DNA from: Methylococcaceae bacterium
GTDB lineage: Bacteria > Pseudomonadota > Gammaproteobacteria > Methylococcales > Methylomonadaceae
Length of the DNA: 8,595 nt
Reading direction: 5' to 3'
NCBI GenBank assembly: GCA_013138855.1
Contig: WTBX01000151.1
Location: forward strand, 1 to 8,595
The position numbers were made by a program, and so were the translations under genes. Positions 1 to 5,848 of the stretch are shown here, in pieces; the first letter of the stretch is position 1, and each line of letters starts with the position of its first letter. Below the pieces are notes generated by a model, which was not told the DNA's origin, made no database searches, and was given only the letters and a program-made list of their open reading frames with translations.

Positions 1-11
1 GGAGAATTCCA

Positions 12-740
12 ATGTTACGAAAATTATTGCTTATATTATGTGTCAGTGTGTCTTTGTTTGCTTGTAGCACTTATGGCGAACGTGTCTCGCCTGTGCCGTT
101 GCCGAGTTTGCAAAACGATCATGTTAATGTAGAGGGGGCTTTATTATTGGCGCGGGCTTATGTAAATCCTGATGATGCGAATGCGGCTTTTGGTTTTGAT
201 ATACGCGAAGCGGGTTTGTTACCTGTGCGGGTGGTCATTGATAATCAAAGTGGCGGGACAGTGGAATTATTGGGACAGCAGACTTTTTTGGTTGATAGGC
301 AAAATCAGGCATGGCCGTTATTAACCGCAAGACAGGCGAATGAAAGAGTTAAAGATAGAGTGCAAATTGCTGAAACCTTTTTAGGAACGGGCGTACCTGC
401 TTTTTTGATGGGCGCGGCTGGCGCAGTTGCAGGGTTAGCCATTGGCGTTTTAACAGGTGATAATTTAGGTGAAGCGGCAATGAAAGGTGCGGTAATTGGT
501 GGCGCGACAGGCGCAATTTATGGCGGTGCGGTTAGTCATGGTGAAATAGAAGACGATATAGGTTATGACCTTGCGAATCATTCTTTGCGTAACCAACAAA
601 TTGCAGCGGGTGCTTTAGCACATGGTTTTTTGTTTTTTCCTGGTTTGGATGAGGCAAATTCTGCGCAGTCTTTACGCTTGTCTATTATCGTGAATGGGCA
701 GCAAAAAGTTGTTAATATTAATTTACCAGCGGGTAAATAA
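12..740 (+). CDS. Putative lipoprotein of unknown function with a glycine-rich hydrophobic segment
   Basis: A 242-residue protein that I do not recognise as a named family. The N-terminus is a lipoprotein signal: basic MLRK, a hydrophobic stretch, then the lipobox L-F-A-C with the lipidated cysteine at residue 18, so it is probably membrane-anchored and faces the periplasm. Residues about 60-105 look like a small beta-rich domain (GFDIREAGLLPVRVVIDN, then QTFLVD). Residues about 122-178 are rich in Gly and Ala with GxxxG-like spacing, resembling a glycine zipper or a pair of short membrane helices. The C-terminal part (residues about 205-238) returns to beta-type sequence. The start is supported by GGAG at 1-4, seven bases upstream of the ATG. 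It is separated from yceD by a repeat and a promoter, so it is probably not in the fab operon. The lipoprotein call is firm; the function is unknown. Confidence 0.8.
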   Translation: MLRKLLLILCVSVSLFACSTYGERVSPVPLPSLQNDHVNVEGALLLARAYVNPDDANAAFGFDIREAGLLPVRVVIDNQSGGTVELLGQQTFLVDRQNQAWPLLTARQANERVKDRVQIAETFLGTGVPAFLMGAAGAVAGLAIGVLTGDNLGEAAMKGAVIGGATGAIYGGAVSHGEIEDDIGYDLANHSLRNQQIAAGALAHGFLFFPGLDEANSAQSLRLSIIVNGQQKVVNINLPAGK

Positions 741-756
741 AGGAAAGTATCATAAC

Positions 757-838
757 GGAGATGCGACTTTTAGTCGCGCCGAGTGTTTTTTATAGTTTGA
801 GTAATTATGACTGGTGCGCGACTAAAAGTCGCATTTCC
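757..838. repeat. Nested inverted repeat (REP/BIME-like) between the lipoprotein gene and yceD
   Basis: Arms 757-779 and 816-838 pair over 23 bases with one G-U wobble at 760/835; the inner 19 bases (761-779 and 816-834) are exact. The spacer is 780-815. Each arm is itself palindromic: GCGACT at 763-768 faces AGTCGC at 772-777, and the right arm mirrors this. The DNA can therefore form one long hairpin or two small ones. It lies 16 bases after the lipoprotein stop codon and could protect or end that transcript. A six-T run (786-791) sits eight bases beyond the first small stem, too far for a classical intrinsic terminator. Membership of a genome-wide repeat family is inferred from the form, not shown. 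Confidence 0.8.
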
Positions 839-871
839 AAGTAGTCAAATTGTAAACAGTTAATCCTTACA

Positions 872-900
872 TTGACGAGCATATTAATAATCTATATCAT
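872..900 (+). promoter_or_regulatory. Predicted sigma70 promoter of the yceD-rpmF-plsX-fab operon
   Basis: TTGACG at 872-877 (5 of 6 to the -35 consensus) and TATCAT at 895-900 (5 of 6 to the -10 consensus) are separated by exactly 17 bases. Transcription would begin near 907, only a few bases before the yceD ATG at 910. This agrees with the lack of a Shine-Dalgarno sequence there. Prediction from sequence only. Confidence 0.6.
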
Positions 901-909
901 AGTGCGGTT

Positions 910-1437
910 ATGTTAGATAGATTGCCAGATTTTATAGACCCCCTCGCTTTTGCAGATAGACAAAGGCAATTAGTAGGTGAAATAGCTTTAAATAAGCTAG
1001 CTCGCTTAGCTGATTTGCTGTCTGATGATAAAGGCGTGATTAGTGTAGACTTGTCTTTTTCAAAAGACGGGCGTTTAGCGATTATACAAGGACGTATCAA
1101 AGCGGACTTGAAGGTTGAATGTCAAAGTTGTTTAGAAACAATGGATTGGCCTTTAGATTTAGATATTAATCTAGCGGCAGTCAAGTCTTTAGAAATAGCC
1201 GATAAGCTCGCAGGCGTTTATGAACCGTTAATTTTGGAAGAACAACGAATTTCCTTCAATGAACTTATCGAAGACGAGCTATTACTCGCATTACCTGATT
1301 TTCCAAGACATCAACAAAATTGTATGAAATCTCAGGCGAGTGCAAGTAAAAGTCAAGCAGACGATGAAGCCGCGCAATCTTCACCTAATAACCCTTTTTC
1401 GATTTTAGCCCAACTTAAAAATACTGGAGACCAATAA
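910..1437 (+). CDS. yceD: YceD/DUF177 family 23S rRNA accumulation protein
   Basis: A 175-residue DUF177 protein. The family is needed for normal 23S rRNA accumulation in bacteria and plastids; its biochemical activity is not settled. Visible signatures are the N-terminal RLPDFIDPLAFAD, a CQSC pair (Cys71 and Cys74) in the central beta domain, the acidic segment ISFNELIEDELLLALPDFPRH (from residue 114) followed by Cys138, and the C-terminal NPFSILAQLK (from 161). The start is chosen because the N-terminus matches the family. There is no good ribosome-binding site, and a predicted promoter ends ten bases upstream, so the mRNA may be almost leaderless. Its TAA shares one base with the rpmF ATG (TAATG), the usual yceD-rpmF pairing. 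A Ser/Lys/Gln-rich linker at about 138-158 is the only unusual part. The family call is firm. Confidence 0.93.
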   Translation: MLDRLPDFIDPLAFADRQRQLVGEIALNKLARLADLLSDDKGVISVDLSFSKDGRLAIIQGRIKADLKVECQSCLETMDWPLDLDINLAAVKSLEIADKLAGVYEPLILEEQRISFNELIEDELLLALPDFPRHQQNCMKSQASASKSQADDEAAQSSPNNPFSILAQLKNTGDQ

Positions 1438-1616
1438 TGGCCGTACAAAAAAGTAAAGTAACCCGTTCAAGACGTGGTCAACGTCGTTCACACGACTCAT
1501 TAACTAGCAAAACATTATCTATTGACCCGATGACAGGTGAAACACATTTACGTCATCACATGACTCCAGATGGCTTTTTCAAAGGTCGTCAAATTTTTGT
1601 GACTGAAATAGATTAA
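1437..1616 (+). CDS. rpmF: 50S ribosomal protein L32 (bL32)
   Basis: A 59-residue basic protein of the large ribosomal subunit. It begins MAVQKSKVTRSRRGQRRSHD, the standard bL32 N-terminus, and continues with a GETHLRHH motif (residues 34-41) and a DGFFKGRQIF C-terminal strand (45-54). It has no cysteines, so it is the zinc-free type seen in E. coli, not the zinc-ribbon type. GGAG at 1426-1429, seven bases before the ATG, is a good ribosome-binding site inside the yceD 3' end. The ATG overlaps the yceD stop by one base, which suggests coupled translation. Placing L32 ahead of plsX links ribosome supply to lipid synthesis, as in many proteobacteria. The gene is complete. Confidence 0.97.
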   Translation: MAVQKSKVTRSRRGQRRSHDSLTSKTLSIDPMTGETHLRHHMTPDGFFKGRQIFVTEID

Positions 1617-1643
1617 TCTGCCAAGATTAACTAACAGTTATCA

Positions 1644-1674
1644 AAGGTGTAGAGCTAATAAAACTCTGCACCTT
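1644..1674 (+). promoter_or_regulatory. Strong stem-loop in the rpmF-plsX gap
   Basis: Bases 1644-1654 pair with 1664-1674 over 11 bases, with one U-G wobble (1650/1668) and a nine-base AU-rich loop. No U-tract follows, so it is not a standard terminator. Smaller stems lie just upstream: 1613-1619 with 1624-1630 (seven bases, loop GCCA, including the last bases of the rpmF stop codon) and 1628-1632 with 1636-1640. It may be an RNA processing or stability element, or part of a switch controlling plsX. Confidence 0.55.
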
Positions 1675-1709
1675 AATTGCTCTCCTCAAACTTCCCACAC
1701 CTTTCAGCC

Positions 1710-2738
1710 GTGAGCTTAACAATTTCAATTGATGCAATGGGCGGAGATTTCGGCCCTGAGGTTACTGTTCCGGCATCGCTTCAATGTCTTGCAACAAATT
1801 CTAAACTAAGCCTAATTATGGTCGGTGATGAAGTAATTCTTAATGAATTACTCAGCCAAGCTTTAATCGACTATCAAGATAGACTCAGTATTCAACATGC
1901 GTCACAACGTGTTGAAATGGATGAGTCCCCTGTAAAAGCCTTAAAAAATAAAAAAGATTCCTCAATGCGAGTCGCTATTAACCTTGTGCGTGATGGCAGG
2001 GCGGATGCGTGCGTCAGCGCGGGTAATACAGGTGCATTAATGGCAACAGCGCGTTTTGTGCTGAAAATGATTCCACAAATAGATAGACCTGCCATTATTT
2101 CAACCTTACCTTCTATTTATGGACATACTCACGCCCTAGATTTAGGCGCGAATGTTGATTGTACTGCCGAACATTTATATCAGTTTGCATTGATGGGAGA
2201 GGAAGTTGTTAAAGCGGTGGAAAATATTGATAGCCCTAAAGTTGGGTTGTTGAATATTGGTGAGGAAGACGTTAAAGGTAATGAGCTTGTTAAAGCCGCA
2301 GCCAAGCTATTAGAAAAGTCTCAGTTAAATTATATCGGTTATGTTGAAGGCGATTCTTTAAATGCAGGTGCTGAAAAAGTTGATTTAATTGTCACCGATG
2401 GTTTTGTCGGCAATGTGGCGTTAAAGTCAATTGAAGGGGCTGCAAAAATGATAGGGACTTCATTAAAAGAGGCGTTTAGTAAAAATATTTTTACTAAATT
2501 AGCAGGTTTAATGGTTTACCCTGTTTTAAAATCGTTTAAAAAACGCATAGATCCTCGTTTATATAATGGTGCTAGCCTTTTAGGATTAAGAGGCTTAGTG
2601 ATTAAAAGCCATGGCGGCACGGATGTTTTAGGCTTTGAAACCGCGATTCGTCTTGCCGAAGTTGAAGTCGAAAAGGATGTTACGGGTAAAATTATCAAAA
2701 AATTTGAAGCAATTGCAGCCGAAATGGAGGATGCGTGA
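1710..2738 (+). CDS. plsX: Phosphate acyltransferase PlsX
   Basis: PlsX makes acyl-phosphate from acyl-ACP and inorganic phosphate. PlsY then uses it to form lysophosphatidic acid, so this is the branch from fatty-acid to phospholipid synthesis. The protein is peripheral to the inner membrane. From the GTG at 1710 it has 342 residues, normal for the family (about 330-356). Motifs in order are DAMGGDFGP (8-16), SAGNTGALMA (103-112), DLGANVDC (144-151), NIGEEDVKGNE (182-192), VTDGFVGN (228-235) and NGASLLGLRG (286-295). I chose the GTG because it gives the typical MSLTISIDAMGGD start. The frame is open upstream to a TTG at 1677, but those 11 residues are not family-like. No clear Shine-Dalgarno precedes either start. 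The stop overlaps the fabH GTG by four bases. A 24-base perfect palindrome lies inside the gene at 2475-2498. Confidence 0.95.
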   Translation: MSLTISIDAMGGDFGPEVTVPASLQCLATNSKLSLIMVGDEVILNELLSQALIDYQDRLSIQHASQRVEMDESPVKALKNKKDSSMRVAINLVRDGRADACVSAGNTGALMATARFVLKMIPQIDRPAIISTLPSIYGHTHALDLGANVDCTAEHLYQFALMGEEVVKAVENIDSPKVGLLNIGEEDVKGNELVKAAAKLLEKSQLNYIGYVEGDSLNAGAEKVDLIVTDGFVGNVALKSIEGAAKMIGTSLKEAFSKNIFTKLAGLMVYPVLKSFKKRIDPRLYNGASLLGLRGLVIKSHGGTDVLGFETAIRLAEVEVEKDVTGKIIKKFEAIAAEMEDA

Positions 2739-3703
2739 ATCGTTATTCAAAAGTAATCGGAACGGGTGGCTATTTACCTGAAACTATCCGTACTAACGAA
2801 GATATATCGCGTCATGTTGATACATCCGATAGCTGGATTTATGAACGTACAGGCATTAAAAGTCGTCGTATAGCAGGTGCTGACGAAACCGCTTCGTCAA
2901 TGGCCGAAATTGCAGCAATACAAGCCATAGAAATGGCAGGTATTGAAGCGGGTGAAATTGATTTAATTATTGTGGCGACGGGTACACCTGATAGAGTTTA
3001 TCCGAGTACCGCGTGTTTATTACAAGAGCGTCTTGGTATTCAAAACTGTGTATCTTTTGATATACAAGCGGCTTGTTCTGGCGCAATTTTCGCGCTAAGT
3101 ATTGCTGATAAATTTATTAAAACAGGGGCGGCTGATAAGGTTTTAGTCGTGGGATCAGAAATTTGTTCTCGCTTAGTCGATTGGACAGATAGAGGAACCT
3201 GTATTTTATTTGGTGATGGTGCAGGGGCAGTCTTATTAGATTCAGCTGATGAAGTGGGGATTTTATCAACCCATATTCATTCAGATGGTGAGTTTGAAGA
3301 TTTACTTTATTGCCCAAATCCGCAAGCAGCAACGGAAGCAAATAAAGACGAAGCAGGCTTTATTAATATGCGAGGCAATGAGGTTTTTAAAATTGCCGTC
3401 AATACCTTAGGGCGCATTGTTGATGAAACCTTGGCTGCCAATGATATGGAAAAAACGGATATAGATTGGTTAGTTCCGCATCAAGCTAATACTCGAATTA
3501 TCGCGGCAACCGCGCGTAAATTAAGGATGTCGATGGAACACGTCATCTTAACCTTAGAAAATCAAGGAAACACCTCATCAGCCTCAGTATTATTAGCCTT
3601 TAATGAAGGTGTACGCGATGGCAGAATTCAACGTGGACAAGTGGTCTTATTAGAAGCCTTTGGTGCAGGTTTCACTTGGGGTTCTGCACTCATTAAATAT
3701 TAG
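2735..3703 (+). CDS. fabH: 3-oxoacyl-ACP synthase III (KAS III)
   Basis: FabH starts type II fatty-acid synthesis in the cytoplasm by condensing acetyl-CoA with malonyl-ACP. The protein is 322 residues, the usual FabH length. It has the Cys-His-Asn catalytic set of the family: Cys114 in DIQAACSGA, His249 in VPHQANTRI and Asn279 in NQGNTSSAS. The thiolase fold is also marked by FGDGAGAVLL (159-168) and the C-terminal EAFGAGFTWGSALI. The GTG start at 2735 forms a GTGA overlap with the plsX stop. A GGAGG at 2726-2730 lies four bases upstream, slightly close but strong, so translation is probably coupled. All active-site residues are present. Whether it prefers acetyl-CoA or longer or branched primers cannot be read from the sequence alone. 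Confidence 0.97.
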   Translation: MNRYSKVIGTGGYLPETIRTNEDISRHVDTSDSWIYERTGIKSRRIAGADETASSMAEIAAIQAIEMAGIEAGEIDLIIVATGTPDRVYPSTACLLQERLGIQNCVSFDIQAACSGAIFALSIADKFIKTGAADKVLVVGSEICSRLVDWTDRGTCILFGDGAGAVLLDSADEVGILSTHIHSDGEFEDLLYCPNPQAATEANKDEAGFINMRGNEVFKIAVNTLGRIVDETLAANDMEKTDIDWLVPHQANTRIIAATARKLRMSMEHVILTLENQGNTSSASVLLAFNEGVRDGRIQRGQVVLLEAFGAGFTWGSALIKY

Positions 3704-3713
3704 GAGTACGCTC

Positions 3714-4667
3714 ATGAATGTTGAACAAAATTATAATTTAGCCTTTGTTTTTCCAGGACAAGGCTCGCAATCTATCGGAATGTTATCTGAATTAGCTGCC
3801 AGCTATCCGATAGTCACAGAAACGTTTGAACAAGCCTCCGATACCTTAGGTTTTGATTTATGGAATCTAGTTCAAAAGGGTACTGTCGAGGATTTAAATC
3901 AAACTCATAATACACAGCCTGCGATGCTTGCAGCAGGTATTGCGGTGTGGCGAGTCTGGGGACAACAAACCAGCCTTAAACCTGCTTGGGTAGCTGGTCA
4001 TAGTTTAGGCGAATACTCTGCTTTAGTGTGCGCTGAGGCAATGACTTTTGACGATGCCGTAAAATTGGTCGCAGAACGCGGTCGCTTAATGCAAAGCGCA
4101 GTACCTGTGGGTATTGGCGCAATGGCTGCGATTATTGGCTTAGAAGATCATCAAGTCGTTAATGTTTGCAAGAGTGTCGCAGATAATGAAGTCGTTTCCG
4201 CCGTTAATTTTAATGCACCAGGTCAAGTAGTGATTGCAGGCCATACCGCCGCCGTAGAAAGAGCCATGGTTGCGGCTAAAGAGGCAGGTGCAAAACGCGC
4301 TCTTAAGCTACCTGTTAGCGTTCCTTCGCATTGTGCATTAATGGAAGGGGCTGCGGAACAATTAAATTTGAAATTACAGGAAATCACTATTGATATTCCT
4401 AAAATGACGTTGATTCATAATGTCGATGTGACTGCTCACAGTGCCTCGGAAGTCATTTGTAATGCGTTAAAAGAGCAGCTATTTAAACCTGTACGCTGGG
4501 TCGATACCATTAAATTCATGCACGACCAAGGTGTTACCAGTTTTGTTGAAGCAGGGCCTGGAAAAGTATTAATGGGACTCAATAAACGCATCGTAAAAGG
4601 TGCAAATCACATGACGATGTTTGACCCTGCAAGTTTAGATAATGTTTTGGAGCAATTAAATGGATAA
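3714..4667 (+). CDS. fabD: Malonyl-CoA:ACP transacylase
   Basis: FabD moves the malonyl group from malonyl-CoA to the phosphopantetheine of AcpP, supplying the extender for FabH and FabF. It has 317 residues (E. coli FabD has 309). Residues match E. coli with a constant shift of five: nucleophile Ser97 in GHSLGE, Arg122 in AERGRLMQ (binds the malonyl carboxylate), His206 in VPSHC and Gln255. The oxyanion motif FPGQGSQ is at 13-19. The ATG at 3714 is preferred because AGGAG at 3702-3706 sits seven bases before it and the product then begins just ahead of FVFPGQG. Starting at 3660 would add 18 residues encoded by the fabH 3' end. It lies ten bases after fabH and overlaps fabG by eight bases. 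Complete and ordinary. Confidence 0.97.
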   Translation: MNVEQNYNLAFVFPGQGSQSIGMLSELAASYPIVTETFEQASDTLGFDLWNLVQKGTVEDLNQTHNTQPAMLAAGIAVWRVWGQQTSLKPAWVAGHSLGEYSALVCAEAMTFDDAVKLVAERGRLMQSAVPVGIGAMAAIIGLEDHQVVNVCKSVADNEVVSAVNFNAPGQVVIAGHTAAVERAMVAAKEAGAKRALKLPVSVPSHCALMEGAAEQLNLKLQEITIDIPKMTLIHNVDVTAHSASEVICNALKEQLFKPVRWVDTIKFMHDQGVTSFVEAGPGKVLMGLNKRIVKGANHMTMFDPASLDNVLEQLNG

Positions 4668-5388
4668 GAAAATAGCCCTAGTGACAGGCGCAAGTCGCGG
4701 TATTGGTAAAGCAATTGCCGAACGATTAACCGCTGATGGCTTTTTTGTGGTCGGTTCTGCTACCACAGATAAGGGTGCAGAGGCTATTTCTGCCTATTTA
4801 GGTGAAAATGGCAAAGGTGTAAAATTAAATGTTGCTGAGGCTGAATCAATCGCTGACGTTTTAAAAGCGGTCAACAGCGAATTTGGCGCACCGTGGGTAT
4901 TAGTGAATAATGCAGGGATTACCCGCGATAACTTATTAATGCGTATGAAAGATGATGAATGGGATGACATCATTAATACTAACCTCACCTCTGTTTTCCG
5001 CATGAGCAAAGCGGTGTTACGCGGCATGATGAAAGTAAAAAGTGGGCGTATTATTAATATTTCTTCTGTTGTGGGTTCAACAGGTAATGCAGGACAAGCT
5101 AACTATGCCGCAGCGAAAGCGGGGATGGTGGGCTTTGCTAAATCAATGGCAAAAGAAGTCGGCTCGCGCAATATAACTATCAACACGGTTTCACCTGGTT
5201 TTATTGATACCGATATGACCCGCGAATTGCCAGAAGAACAGAAACAAGCTCTCCTAGGTGCTATTGCCTTAGGACGTTTAGGAGATGCAAACGAAATTGC
5301 ACACGCAGTGTCTTTTTTAGCCTCTGACGGTGCAGCCTATATCACTGGTGAAACACTCCATGTAAACGGTGGTATGTTTATGGCTTAA
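4660..5388 (+). CDS. fabG: 3-oxoacyl-ACP reductase
   Basis: FabG is the NADPH-dependent short-chain dehydrogenase that reduces 3-ketoacyl-ACP to 3-hydroxyacyl-ACP in each elongation cycle. It has 242 residues (E. coli 244). It shows the cofactor motif TGASRGIG (9-16), NNAG (83-86), catalytic Asn108, Ser136 (in INISSVVG), Tyr149 and Lys153 (in YAAAK), and the C-terminal ITGETLHVNGGMFM. The match to the E. coli active site, the family-specific VVG and NAGQANYAAAKAG segments, and its place between fabD and acpP separate it from the many other short-chain dehydrogenases. It overlaps the fabD 3' end by eight bases (ATGGATAA), with GGAG at 4649-4652 inside fabD, so translation is probably coupled. 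Confidence 0.97.
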   Translation: MDKKIALVTGASRGIGKAIAERLTADGFFVVGSATTDKGAEAISAYLGENGKGVKLNVAEAESIADVLKAVNSEFGAPWVLVNNAGITRDNLLMRMKDDEWDDIINTNLTSVFRMSKAVLRGMMKVKSGRIINISSVVGSTGNAGQANYAAAKAGMVGFAKSMAKEVGSRNITINTVSPGFIDTDMTRELPEEQKQALLGAIALGRLGDANEIAHAVSFLASDGAAYITGETLHVNGGMFMA

Positions 5389-5390
5389 TG

Positions 5391-5420
5391 TTGTGACTTT
5401 GTTGCAATATCAAGTATAAT
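5391..5420 (+). promoter_or_regulatory. Predicted internal promoter for acpP-fabF
   Basis: A perfect TATAAT at 5415-5420 is preceded, 18 bases upstream, by TTGTGA at 5391-5396 (4 of 6 to the -35 consensus). It starts three bases after the fabG stop codon. Transcription would begin near 5427, giving an acpP leader of about 100 bases. ACP is one of the most abundant proteins in bacteria, and E. coli acpP is known to have its own promoter, so an extra promoter here is plausible. Confidence 0.6.
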
Positions 5421-5423
5421 TTC

Positions 5424-5449
5424 TCCGCCGTCTGGGTAGACATGGCGGA
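5424..5449 (+). promoter_or_regulatory. GC-rich hairpin in the fabG-acpP gap
   Basis: TCCGCCGTCT at 5424-5433 pairs with AGAC (5438-5441) and GGCGGA (5444-5449), with a GGGT loop and a two-base AT bulge: ten base pairs in all. The following AATTTCT is only weakly U-rich. For transcripts reading through from fabG it may act as a weak terminator or processing site. For transcripts from the predicted promoter it would lie at the very 5' end and could protect the mRNA. Confidence 0.55.
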
Positions 5450-5481
5450 ATTTCTAACTTAAGACTAACTATAAAACTGTA

Positions 5482-5507
5482 GTAAGTAGACGCAAACCGT
5501 CACTTAT
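5482..5507 (+). promoter_or_regulatory. Leader hairpin just before the acpP ribosome-binding site
   Basis: GTAAGT (5482-5487) and GACG (5489-5492) pair with CGTC (5498-5501) and ACTTAT (5502-5507). There is a single bulged A at 5488, one G-U pair at the base and a CAAAC loop. It ends eight bases before the acpP Shine-Dalgarno GAGG at 5515-5518. It leaves that site free and may stabilise the leader or keep it unpaired. Confidence 0.4.
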
Positions 5508-5526
5508 CGCGTTTGAGGAAAATAAA

Positions 5527-5760
5527 ATGAGTAATGTTGAAGAGCAAGTAAAAAAGATTGTCGCAGAACAATTAGGTGTTAAAGAAGATATCGCAAATGA
5601 TGCTTCTTTCGTTGATGATCTTGGTGCTGATTCTTTAGATACCGTTGAACTTGTCATGGCTCTTGAAGAAGAATTTGAATGCGAAATTCCAGATGAAGAA
5701 GCTGAAAAAATCACTACCGTTCAGCTTGCAATTAGTTATATAGAAAAAAACTTATCATAA
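5527..5760 (+). CDS. acpP: Acyl carrier protein
   Basis: AcpP carries malonyl and growing acyl chains on a 4'-phosphopantetheine arm and is the substrate of FabD, FabH, FabG, FabF and PlsX, all encoded in this window. It has 77 residues, is very acidic, and resembles E. coli AcpP closely. The attachment serine is Ser36 (counting Met) in the DDLGADSLDTVELVMALEEEF segment. The recognition helix II (DSLDTVELVMALEEEF) and the EIPDEEAEKI stretch are intact. There is one residue fewer than in E. coli in the loop between helix I and the DSL motif. GAGG at 5515-5518 is a good ribosome-binding site. It has its own predicted promoter, and a hairpin follows the gene, in keeping with the high and separate expression expected of ACP. 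Confidence 0.98.
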   Translation: MSNVEEQVKKIVAEQLGVKEDIANDASFVDDLGADSLDTVELVMALEEEFECEIPDEEAEKITTVQLAISYIEKNLS

Positions 5761-5774
5761 GCGGCTTCTATTTA

Positions 5775-5806
5775 AAACTGGTGGGTGGTCTAACACCCGC
5801 TAGTTT
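5775..5806 (+). terminator. Hairpin between acpP and fabF, possible partial terminator
   Basis: Bases 5775-5787 pair with 5794-5806 over 13 bases with two G-U wobbles and a six-base loop (GTCTAA). A pyrimidine-only tract follows, 5804-5828, then a G and more pyrimidines to 5836. The tract mixes C and T, so termination would be leaky at best. A partial stop or an mRNA 3'-end stabiliser would give more acpP than fabF message, which fits the need for excess ACP. The pairing is seen; the role is inferred. Confidence 0.5.
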
Positions 5807-5848
5807 CCCTCCCTTTCTTTCCTTTCTTGTTTTCTTAAGGTAAATGCT

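Noticed and set aside
757..838. CRISPR array or tandem repeat
   Set aside because: There are only two arms in inverted orientation, with no regular spacers; no CRISPR-like array occurs anywhere in the window.
1677..1709. Upstream TTG start for plsX, adding 11 residues
   Set aside because: The extra residues are not family-like and have no ribosome-binding site; the GTG at 1710 gives the standard PlsX N-terminus.
3660..3713. Upstream start for fabD inside fabH
   Set aside because: The ATG at 3714 has a well-spaced AGGAG, and its product aligns with E. coli FabD residue for residue at the active site with a shift of five.
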